This document shows, piece by piece, positions 6,983 through 13,660 of a stretch of DNA of 14,025 nt. The position numbers and the translations under genes were made by a program. The DNA is from MGIIb-O3 sp046710875. Its GTDB lineage: Archaea > Thermoplasmatota > Poseidoniia > Poseidoniales > Thalassarchaeaceae. Location: positions 1-14,025 of the forward strand of contig JBKEHQ010000033.1 in NCBI GenBank assembly GCA_046710875.1, written 5' to 3'. The notes beneath the pieces are model-generated. The model was given only the letters and a program-made list of their open reading frames with translations. It was not told the DNA's origin and ran no database searches. Numbering within the stretch: position 1 is the stretch's first letter; every line of letters begins with the position of its first letter.

Positions 6983-7546
6983 TTGGGCTCTTTGCTACTT
7001 GCAGGTGGAATGTCATCAAGAATGGGCACAGATAAGGCATTGATTGAAATAAATGGTGAATCATGTATATCTAGAGTAGTAAATTCTTTGCATTTAGCAG
7101 GATTAACTCCAATAATAATATCTATATCTGATATAATTTTGATTAAGAAATATCAGAGATTATTGGATCCATCAATTAAAATTGAGTGGGCTGTTGATAC
7201 TAAAAAATATGCTGGGCCAATTGAATCAATTATTGAAAACCTTGAGAATATTGGTTCAAAATATGAGTATATTCAATTGGCCACAGTTGATGTGCCGTGG
7301 ATAACAGAACATTTTTTTAAAAACTTAAAACATTTAATTAAAGATGGTGATGATTTGATAATGCCGACTGACGGTGAAAGGTTGCATCCTTTATTATCTC
7401 TTATTAAGCCAAAAAAAATTTTAAAAAAATTAGCGAATGGAGACAGGCGACCTTTGAATATTCAATTTTCAGAGTTAAAACATTCAACTTTTTTTGAAAA
7501 TAAAGATATATTAAAAAATATAAATAATCCTCATGATTTAATATGA
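6983..7546 (+). CDS. mobA: MobA-type molybdenum cofactor guanylyltransferase
   Basis: MobA-type enzymes transfer GMP (or CMP in MocA) to molybdopterin to make the dinucleotide form of the cofactor in the cytosol. The 187-residue product opens with the nucleotide-binding loop LLAGGMSSRMGTDKA (5-19, Lys18). It has the Mg-binding ATVDVPW segment (Asp103), a RLHPLLSL segment (133-140), and the C-terminal NINNPHDL (179-186) that matches the family NINTPEDL. The usual GPLAG segment reads GPIES (78-82). The start is TTG at 6983; no ATG or GTG lies between the in-frame TAA at 6971 and the conserved loop. It is the last gene of the TerB-like cluster. Its final 16 bases overlap the 3' end of purN on the other strand. 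Other NTP-transferases of the same superfamily are the main alternative. Confidence 0.85.
   Translation: MGSLLLAGGMSSRMGTDKALIEINGESCISRVVNSLHLAGLTPIIISISDIILIKKYQRLLDPSIKIEWAVDTKKYAGPIESIIENLENIGSKYEYIQLATVDVPWITEHFFKNLKHLIKDGDDLIMPTDGERLHPLLSLIKPKKILKKLANGDRRPLNIQFSELKHSTFFENKDILKNINNPHDLI
7411..7429 (-). terminator. Oligo-T tract pair, possible purN terminator inside mobA
   Basis: Two A-runs on the plus strand (7411-7418 and 7423-7429) read as T8 and T7 on the minus strand, about 100-120 bases beyond the purN stop. Archaeal terminators are commonly oligo-T without a required hairpin. They encode lysines in mobA, so they could also simply reflect AT-rich coding. Confidence 0.35.
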
Positions 7547-8208
7547 TACTTGCCAATTGATAAGTTGTCAATAACTTTTGGATATAATGTATGTTCGACA
7601 TTTTTAATTTTTTCTTGTAGTGATTTTATATCATCTAGTGAATTTATCGATACTTTCTCTTGCGCCAAAATATACCCCGTATCAACACCATCATCCACCA
7701 AATGTACCGTACATCCGCTTTCGGTAACCTTAGCATTAATTGCGTCCCTATGAGCATGTGCCCCTGGAAATTTCGGCAGTAAAGAAGGATGTATATTGAT
7801 AATTTTTCCTTTCCATTTACTTACAAAAGAAGGAGTAAGTACTCTCATATATCCATTTAATACAATGAGTTCGATTTTGGAATTTATTAATTCTTTATTA
7901 ATTAAATCTTCATGCATTAGTCGCTGTAAATCTTTATTTGATGATTGAGGAAGAGGTACTGCTTTACATCTTATATTATATTTATTCCCATAAATTAGTC
8001 CATAAGCATTACTATTATTAGATAAGATTAGCTTTGTAGAATGCGTTCTAGATATTTTTTGATGTGCTAATAATGCATTGAGTCCGTCCCCTGTTCCTGA
8101 AATTAAAACAGCGACTCTTAATGGATTTAGTAAAGACGCGATTCTTGGAAGTATGTACCCCTCATCCACAGACCCGACAGCGAACATTGTCGTTTGAGGT
8201 TTCGTCAT
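7531..8208 (-). CDS. purN: Phosphoribosylglycinamide (GAR) formyltransferase
   Basis: PurN transfers a formyl group from 10-formyltetrahydrofolate to GAR, the third step of purine synthesis. The 225-residue product has the N-terminal RVAVLISGTGDGLNALL (31-47), the folate-site region LNGYMRVLTPSF (117-128), and the catalytic triad Asn138 and His140 in NIHPSLLPKFPG (138-149) plus Asp176 in HLVDDGVDTG (169-178). About 30 residues precede the usual start of the fold. An internal ATG (residue 8) would shorten this only slightly. The ATG at 8206-8208 follows a T-rich leader without a Shine-Dalgarno site. The gene is convergent with mobA (16-base overlap) and divergent from the DUF454 gene. purH lies on the same strand beyond it. 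Confidence 0.95.
   Translation of the reverse strand: MTKPQTTMFAVGSVDEGYILPRIASLLNPLRVAVLISGTGDGLNALLAHQKISRTHSTKLILSNNSNAYGLIYGNKYNIRCKAVPLPQSSNKDLQRLMHEDLINKELINSKIELIVLNGYMRVLTPSFVSKWKGKIINIHPSLLPKFPGAHAHRDAINAKVTESGCTVHLVDDGVDTGYILAQEKVSINSLDDIKSLQEKIKNVEHTLYPKVIDNLSIGKYHIKS
7601..7616 (+). terminator. T-rich tract, possible mobA-operon terminator inside purN
   Basis: TTTTTAATTTTTTCTT lies about 55 bases beyond the mobA stop on the plus strand, within purN. It is a plausible oligo-T terminator for the plus-strand operon. The evidence is base composition only. Confidence 0.3.
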
Positions 8209-8239
8209 AAAAAATACATTATCTGAGCTTCAGCCATAT

Positions 8240-8279
8240 GTTGGGACTAAAACCCGACCTTGCTTCGGAGGTTTGGTGA
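8240..8279 (+). promoter_or_regulatory. Shine-Dalgarno region and short stems before the DUF454 gene
   Basis: GGAGGT (8267-8272) and GGTGA (8275-8279) precede the ATG at 8284; the latter is four bases away and selects ATG over the upstream TTG at 8260. Just before them, GTTGGG (8240-8245) can pair with CCCGAC (8253-8258), one pair being G-U, closing a 7-base loop. Alternatively CCT (8258-8260) can pair with AGG (8269-8271) around a cTTCGg loop (8263-8268), covering the first Shine-Dalgarno core. Confidence 0.45.
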
Positions 8280-8283
8280 ACCA

Positions 8284-8772
8284 ATGGAGCGCCTTGAAAC
8301 AATAGAAGAAATTATTGAAAATTATTCTGTTGCAAGTAGTCCAATAAAAAGTAAAATATACACTTTATTAGGTATTATATTTGTTTTTTTTGCAATAATA
8401 GGAATTTTTATTCCGGGATGGCCGACGGTATCATGGGCCGTTCCCGCAGCCTTTTTGTTTTCACTTTCAAATGAAAGTTTATTTTATTGGACTTTGACAA
8501 ATAAGTATTTTGGTTCAGCTATTTTTGAGTATTATGCAACTGGAAAAACAATCCCTAAGCATGCTAAATATATAATTATCTTTTTTATAACTTTAATGAC
8601 GTCGTTATCGACATATTTTGTTTGGTATGTTTCAACTAAGGGTACTGGAAATCTATACGATACTTCCTCATGGAATGGTGCTGATCCTGGATACGGTGCC
8701 GTTACAATACTATTAGTTGGACTAATTGGAATTTGGTATGTTATCTTCAAACTAAAAATTAGGAATGTATAA
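8284..8772 (+). CDS. DUF454/YbaN-like membrane protein
   Basis: This is a 162-residue integral membrane protein. After a 23-residue acidic cytosolic start come two hydrophobic segments (about 24-45 and 50-65) separated by the family-like turn IPGWPTVSWAVPAAFLFSLS. Two more follow, at about 99-120 (YIIIFFITLMTSL onward) and 140-158. The post-segment WTLTNKYFGSAIFEYYATGK and the following IPKHAK match the DUF454/YbaN pattern (W, FG, Y, IP, K). The family is found in bacterial inner membranes and its function is not established. The ATG at 8284 is chosen because GGTGA lies four bases upstream; the open frame extends to a TTG at 8260. It is divergent from purN and ends one base from the purH stop on the other strand, so it sits between two purine genes. 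Confidence 0.85.
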   Translation: MERLETIEEIIENYSVASSPIKSKIYTLLGIIFVFFAIIGIFIPGWPTVSWAVPAAFLFSLSNESLFYWTLTNKYFGSAIFEYYATGKTIPKHAKYIIIFFITLMTSLSTYFVWYVSTKGTGNLYDTSSWNGADPGYGAVTILLVGLIGIWYVIFKLKIRNV

Positions 8773-8773
8773 T

Positions 8774-10363
8774 TTAATGAAGAAAAAGCCGTTTATTTGT
8801 GAAAAGCATGGACATTCCATATTCATCTGCGGCATCTATAACTTCTTGATCTCTTATTGATCCTCCGGGCTGAATAATAGCCTTTACCCCAATTTTATTA
8901 GCAGCTTCAACTCCATCCCTGAAAGGGAAAAATGCATCAGAAATCATCATGGATTCTGCCGCTCGAGGGCCGGCCCTTCTTGCAGCAATATGTACTGCTT
9001 CAACTCTGCTTGTTTGCCCGGGCCCGATTCCGACTGTTGCCATTCCAGTATCAGTCTTAGAAACTAATGCTATTGAATTAGATTTGACTTCGGAAAGAAC
9101 GGTGCATCCGAATTTTGCCAATAGAATTTCCCCTTCATTTGTGCTTCTTTTTGTAACACATTGGACTTTTGCCCAATCAATATTTGGAGGGCCTTGGATC
9201 TGTGCTACCCAACCACCATCAATTTGTCTAATTCGTAATTCTTCTTTTCTTATTGAGAGATCTTTTATAGTTAACATTCTTCTATTCTTTTTTATAGATA
9301 ATATATCTAATGCTGCTTCATCAAAACCGGGAGCAATGATACATTCAAAGAAATGATCACTGATTAATTCTGCAGTTTCTTTTTCTACTAAAGAAGTAAA
9401 TGCAATTACACATCCAAATGCACTTTCTGGGTCACTTGCTAATGCGTTTTTCCATGCTTTTGACTGATGCTTATCTATTGCAACACCACATGGATTTGTG
9501 TGTTTAATTATCACACATCCATGAGAATATTCATCATCCATATCAATTAAAAGACCTCTAGCGATTCGTAATGCCCCATCTAAATCTAAATAATTATTGA
9601 AAGAAAGTTCCTTTCCTCCATGTTGGAGAGTAGCAGCTAATCCAGTAGGTTCAATTGTATTAGAAGGATAAAATGACGCGGGTTGATGGGGATTTTCCCC
9701 ATATCTAAGTTCCTTACCTACTTCTGAAGTTATTTGAATTTTACGAGGGGTCAGTGGATTGATAAATCTATTTTCTAACTCATTACTTACCACAATGTCA
9801 TATGCTGCCGTTGATTGAAAAGCTTCTAGTGCTAATTTTTTCTTCATAGAAATATCTATTCCCGATGGTTTACCATTGGATTTGATAAGTTCTTGAATTA
9901 TGAAGTCATATTGACTTTGGTGTGTTGCTATGATAACGTCTTTGTTATTTTTAGCTGCAGAACGAATCATAGTTGGCCCCCCTATATCAATCATCTCAAT
10001 CAAAATATCATCTGAAACTGGAGGTTTTTGTGCAGCAACATTTTCGAAAGGATATAAATTTACGCAAACTAAGTCAATGGCCCCATATTTTAATTCATTC
10101 AAAATTTTCATATCATTATCATTTTCCCTTCTTGCAAGAATACCTCCATGAACAGCTGGATGTAGAGTTTTTACTCTACCATCTAATATTTCTGGATGAT
10201 TTGTAATTTCTGAAACATCTGTAACTTCTATACCAGATTCACGCAATTTACGTGAAGTTCCGCCGGTTGAAACTATGGTCCAACCCATATTTGAAAGTGA
10301 ATTTGCAAACTCAATTATTCCTTTTTTTTCCCAAACGCTAATGAGGGCTCGTGGCTTGTCCAT
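8774..10363 (-). CDS. purH: Bifunctional AICAR formyltransferase / IMP cyclohydrolase
   Basis: PurH carries out the last two steps of IMP synthesis: 10-formyl-THF-dependent formylation of AICAR, then ring closure. The 529-residue product is full length. The N-terminal cyclohydrolase (MGS-like) domain spans about 1-195, with STGGTSRKL (32-40), DGRVKTLHPAVHGGILARR (61-79) and DIGGPTMIRSAAKN (126-139). The transformylase domain follows, with RYGENPHQ (220-227), KHTNPCGVA with catalytic Lys287/His288, and, near the end, SDAFFPFRDG and QPGGSIRDQEVI. The ATG at 10361-10363 has no Shine-Dalgarno site. It is 45 bases downstream of the thermosome stop on the same strand and may be co-transcribed or have its own weak promoter. 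Many archaea use PurP/PurO instead; PurH here is the bacterial-type solution. Confidence 0.97.
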   Translation of the reverse strand: MDKPRALISVWEKKGIIEFANSLSNMGWTIVSTGGTSRKLRESGIEVTDVSEITNHPEILDGRVKTLHPAVHGGILARRENDNDMKILNELKYGAIDLVCVNLYPFENVAAQKPPVSDDILIEMIDIGGPTMIRSAAKNNKDVIIATHQSQYDFIIQELIKSNGKPSGIDISMKKKLALEAFQSTAAYDIVVSNELENRFINPLTPRKIQITSEVGKELRYGENPHQPASFYPSNTIEPTGLAATLQHGGKELSFNNYLDLDGALRIARGLLIDMDDEYSHGCVIIKHTNPCGVAIDKHQSKAWKNALASDPESAFGCVIAFTSLVEKETAELISDHFFECIIAPGFDEAALDILSIKKNRRMLTIKDLSIRKEELRIRQIDGGWVAQIQGPPNIDWAKVQCVTKRSTNEGEILLAKFGCTVLSEVKSNSIALVSKTDTGMATVGIGPGQTSRVEAVHIAARRAGPRAAESMMISDAFFPFRDGVEAANKIGVKAIIQPGGSIRDQEVIDAADEYGMSMLFTNKRLFLH

Positions 10364-10408
10364 GATATCGGATTTAGATTAAGTCCTTCAATAATTCGAC
10401 AGGTAAGT

Positions 10409-11980
10409 TTAATCTCCTCTTGCTGATATAACCTGATCTATGCGTAGCATACTCATTGCAGTTTCGGTTGCTGATTGTAAAGATGCTTCTATGACCAAAC
10501 GAGGATGCCAGACATCATTTATTATTGAAACAAATCCTTCAGGAGTGATCCCGACTGGCCCCTCATTATCCCTAGATGCAGCACGTAATTCCAATATTCT
10601 ATCCAAGGAATCTCCGCCGGCGTTTTCTACTAAAGTTGCTGGAATTGTTTCTAAAGCCCTTGCATATGCTTCCATTGCAAGTCTAGCCCTACCGGGTTCC
10701 GCTTCTGAAGCACTTCTTACAGCGTTGGCCATTCTAGAATGTATTGAGCCCGCACCGGGAACAATCTCATTATCTGTCATTGCTATTGATGTAGCACGTA
10801 AAGAATCATGCAATCCCCTAATTATTTCATCAGTTCCTATATCTCCTGAGCCTCCTACCTCTATTGTCACAATCTTTGGTTTTATACAACCATCTATTAC
10901 TATAATATCTTCAACTTGATTTGTATCTTCTCGTCTTTCCCATTGAATAGATCCACATTCTCCGAGGTCTGAAGAATTTATATCTAAAATTGAGTCGATT
11001 AAAGTGGCCCCAACTGCATTTGCTATATTCTCTATCTCTGAAGAATCTAATTCTCCTACTGTAAGTATATTATTATCTGAAAGTTGATGAAGTATATCTC
11101 TATCTATTTCTCCTGAACAAAATATAGCATTAACTCCACTTTTAATTATAACATTAGCAATAGAGTTTTTTCTATCTTGTTCCGCATCTACGAATGAATC
11201 TAATTGATTTGCTGTAGATATTTTAATCTCAACAGAACGAGTCAATGTACGAATTTTTAAATCTGAATCTAGTACCGCAACTTTAGGATTTATTAGATTA
11301 TTAGGTAGATTATCCATTAATATACGGCGTTTGATAATTATTCCTTTCAATAATTTAGAATCTTGAAGGGACCCGAATCCAGTTTTGTACATTGTTACGT
11401 GTTCTGCCAATGGATTTTCTCTATTTTTAAAAAGTGTAGTTAGTGATTCAACAATTATTGGAGAAAATCGATTTAGAGCAGTTTCAGCACCTTTACCTCT
11501 TAATGCAGTTTCAGCAATCGATAGAAGATTTTGTTCATTTACTGGCTTTACATCATTATCTATTTGCTCCTTTGCAATTTTAAGAGCCATTTGGTAACCA
11601 TCTACCAAGGTTAACGGGTGGAGTCCTTTCTTGAGGAGTGTGTGTGCCTCAATTAACATTGAGCCACATAGTAACATAGTAGTTGTAACGCCATCTCCGC
11701 ATGTTTCTTCCTGCATATTACCCATTGAAACCATCATTTTAGCAGCAGGATGTTTGACTAATAGTTCTGCAACAATTTTTGCACCATCATTAGTTATAGC
11801 AGTAGTTCCATCCGTCTTGTATAACATTTTATCTAGGCCTCTTGGACCTAAGGTTGGTTTTAGTAAATCAGAAAAAACTCTTGCAGCTAAAATTAATTTT
11901 TCCTGAACATCAATACCACTGGTAATATTAGTCTGATCACGAACAATTACAACTTTTGGCTTACCCGCGCCGTCACTCAT
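10409..11980 (-). CDS. Thermosome (group II chaperonin) subunit
   Basis: This is a cytosolic ATP-dependent folding chamber subunit of the CCT/thermosome type, 523 residues. Equatorial-domain motifs include LKPTLGPRGLDKML (40-53), ITNDGA (62-67) and GDGVTT (95-100) with the nucleotide Asp96. The apical domain spans roughly 210-360, with the AIFCSGEIDRDILHQL segment. The return segment carries the presumed catalytic Asp392 (LHDSL), VPGAG (407-411) and LVENAGGDSLDRI. Deviations from the usual thermosome are GDGVTT for GDGTT, NDGAKI for NDGATI, VPGAG for VPGGG, and no Gly/Met-rich C-terminal tail (it ends SARGD). The ATG at 11978-11980 starts with a typical N-terminus and no Shine-Dalgarno site. 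purH follows 45 bases downstream; 193 bases of AT-rich spacer lie upstream. A paralogue elsewhere in the genome is possible. Confidence 0.94.
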   Translation of the reverse strand: MSDGAGKPKVVIVRDQTNITSGIDVQEKLILAARVFSDLLKPTLGPRGLDKMLYKTDGTTAITNDGAKIVAELLVKHPAAKMMVSMGNMQEETCGDGVTTTMLLCGSMLIEAHTLLKKGLHPLTLVDGYQMALKIAKEQIDNDVKPVNEQNLLSIAETALRGKGAETALNRFSPIIVESLTTLFKNRENPLAEHVTMYKTGFGSLQDSKLLKGIIIKRRILMDNLPNNLINPKVAVLDSDLKIRTLTRSVEIKISTANQLDSFVDAEQDRKNSIANVIIKSGVNAIFCSGEIDRDILHQLSDNNILTVGELDSSEIENIANAVGATLIDSILDINSSDLGECGSIQWERREDTNQVEDIIVIDGCIKPKIVTIEVGGSGDIGTDEIIRGLHDSLRATSIAMTDNEIVPGAGSIHSRMANAVRSASEAEPGRARLAMEAYARALETIPATLVENAGGDSLDRILELRAASRDNEGPVGITPEGFVSIINDVWHPRLVIEASLQSATETAMSMLRIDQVISARGD

Positions 11981-12112
11981 AATATTACTCGAAAAGAATG
12001 TGCGTCAAGAATGCTTTGAAGTTAAAATAGATACTTACCTGGTGGATAATAGTAATACATATGTCACATAGTCAATTAAATGCGATATAATTAGTAATAC
12101 TTGACTCAATAA

Positions 12113-12130
12113 TAATAATTATAATTATTA
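12113..12130. repeat. 18-bp AT palindrome in the thermosome upstream region
   Basis: TAATAATTA (12113-12121) is followed by its exact complement (12122-12130), A and T only. It lies about 135 bases upstream of the thermosome ATG, in a 193-base spacer with no other clear signal. It could be a regulator site or low-complexity chance. Confidence 0.25.
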
Positions 12131-12173
12131 CACTAATTATTGGCATTTAGGTGAATAATATATGGAAATATAA

Positions 12174-13538
12174 TTAGTTTCTTCTTCCTTTCCTGCCCTT
12201 TACTTTCTTATTTTTACCTGGACTATTTTCCCAATGCCTTCCCGATTTACTACGCCATTGATCTAATTCTTCGTCTTGATTTGAGTCATTTTCGATTTTT
12301 TTCCTTAGTAAGCGAGGTAAATCTTTAATAGAATTTACTTTTAATTTTATGCTCAAGTCCTCCTCAAGTTGACGTATAGATTCGCCCCTAGTTCCGACCA
12401 TAGCCCCTATGCTTGAGTCATTAATGTACATTTCAGCAGATGAATCTGTCAAAAATTTTGCATGGTGTACAGGTATACCTGTTAATCGGGAGATTTCTTT
12501 TTTTAATTGAACTGCTGCCATCCTCATAGCTGGGCTTCCTCCTTCTTCTTCATTGATATTTACTGGAACTACCGCTATTTCTGAACCAAAGGCAAACATT
12601 TCATGAGTTATTTTCCCAGAAGGAAATTCCTTTATTTCAATTACTGGTCGACTTAAGTCTGATTCCATTCCAGTAGGTGCCCTAACCACCATTTTTAATT
12701 CTAAAACTTGGGCTATTTTTCCTTTTTCGACATGTATTACAGTATCAAGAACCTGAGATATGAGCCCCAATTCAACCTTACCGACCATTCTTTGTATTGC
12801 TTCAAGTGCACTATTAGCGTGAGTTACTCCTAGCAATCCCACTCCAGCCAATCTAACATCTGCAAATATTTCAAAATCTCTGGTTCTTCGAACTTCATCG
12901 AATATAACAAAATCAGGACGTACTAAAAAAATTACTTCTGCAGTTTTTTCTAAATCTCCTTCTAAAGGGGCATATTGAGTGACCCTTTGTGGAACTTGAA
13001 GATCTCTGGGCGCTTCCATTGTTTTTACCATTGCACCGACTTCAGAATCTAAATATGCTGCAATTGCCTGGGCAAAAGTAGTTTTTCCAGACCCTGGTCT
13101 TCCAACTACAAAGACTCCACGATGGTGATCTTTTAGTCTGCCCATTAATTCAGGATTTAAATTATAATCTGATATTTGTAAGTATGCTACTGGCCTAACT
13201 ATTGTAATTTCCCATGCATCTGAAAAGGGAGGCCATGCACAAGTAATTCTAAGGTCCCCTATTTGCATTATTTTACAACCAATTCTTTCAATTTCTATGA
13301 AGCAGTCCGAACGTTTTGTATTTTGTTCTATCACCATTGATAGTTCATCGCACAAATTCTCTAAAGTAGGTTTATCCCATGGAGGGCCATCCAGCTGATT
13401 AAGTGTTAAAGATGAAATATGACCACTTTTTACTCTTGTCGGACATTCAGCCTTTAAAAAAACTGTAGAAACAGTATCATCACTAAGTAAATTCTCAATA
13501 CTATCTGGTATAGGAGGGTGTTCACCAAACTCAGCCAT
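12174..13538 (-). CDS. PINA-like ATPase with KH domain, lacking the PIN domain
   Basis: This 454-residue protein belongs to the archaeal ATPase group related to VirB11/secretion ATPases that normally joins an N-terminal PIN nuclease domain to an ATPase and a KH domain (PINA, described as a Holliday-junction branch-migration factor in Sulfolobus). Visible here are an N-terminal region of about 120 residues, then Walker A GRPGSGKT (146-153) and an acidic/Arg segment EAPRDLQVPQR (175-185). Walker B PDFVIFDEVRRTRD (208-221, Asp214/Glu215) follows, then GVTHANSALEAIQRM (237-251). The KH motif IGAMVGTRGESI has GTRG at 382-385, and the tail is strongly basic (KNKKVKGRKGRRN). The first 120 residues are too short and lack the spaced acidic residues of a PIN domain. 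The start is ATG at 13536-13538 without a Shine-Dalgarno site. It is divergent from the MOSC gene. Nucleic acid binding is likely; the exact role is inference. Confidence 0.85.
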   Translation of the reverse strand: MAEFGEHPPIPDSIENLLSDDTVSTVFLKAECPTRVKSGHISSLTLNQLDGPPWDKPTLENLCDELSMVIEQNTKRSDCFIEIERIGCKIMQIGDLRITCAWPPFSDAWEITIVRPVAYLQISDYNLNPELMGRLKDHHRGVFVVGRPGSGKTTFAQAIAAYLDSEVGAMVKTMEAPRDLQVPQRVTQYAPLEGDLEKTAEVIFLVRPDFVIFDEVRRTRDFEIFADVRLAGVGLLGVTHANSALEAIQRMVGKVELGLISQVLDTVIHVEKGKIAQVLELKMVVRAPTGMESDLSRPVIEIKEFPSGKITHEMFAFGSEIAVVPVNINEEEGGSPAMRMAAVQLKKEISRLTGIPVHHAKFLTDSSAEMYINDSSIGAMVGTRGESIRQLEEDLSIKLKVNSIKDLPRLLRKKIENDSNQDEELDQWRSKSGRHWENSPGKNKKVKGRKGRRN

Positions 13539-13544
13539 ACTATG

Positions 13545-13561
13545 TCCAATAGGTCATTGGA
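13545..13561. promoter_or_regulatory. Inverted repeat just upstream of the PINA-like start
   Basis: TCCAAT (13545-13550) and ATTGGA (13556-13561) are perfect 6-base arms around a 5-base spacer, ending seven bases before the ATPase ATG. It could be an operator at the transcription start or a small hairpin in a short leader. The dyad is short, so chance cannot be excluded. Confidence 0.3.
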
Positions 13562-13603
13562 TATGATGATTCAGATAAATTATGGTAAAATGTACTAAAA
13601 ATG

Positions 13604-13623
13604 CTAATATATTTATTTATTAA
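13604..13623 (+). promoter_or_regulatory. Possible TATA element for the MOSC gene
   Basis: An AT-only run containing AATATATTTATTTATT ends about 40 bases before the GTG at 13661, the spacing expected for an archaeal TATA box with a leader of around 15 bases. A weak GAGGT (13644-13648) lies 12 bases before the GTG. Confidence 0.35.
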
Positions 13624-13660
13624 ACAATATTCTTATTGAGTATGAGGTATTGAGTTTAAT

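Noticed and set aside
6726..7064. 112-codon minus-strand frame opposite the small gene and mobA start
   Set aside because: Opposes the better supported 69-residue gene and the MobA phosphate loop; composition looks like a shadow.
8949..9356. 135-codon plus-strand frame inside purH
   Set aside because: Antisense to the conserved transformylase domain, with no ribosome site; a shadow frame.
10440..10919. 159-codon open frame on the plus strand opposite the thermosome gene
   Set aside because: Antisense shadow of a strongly conserved chaperonin reading frame; the translation resembles no protein and has no start signal.
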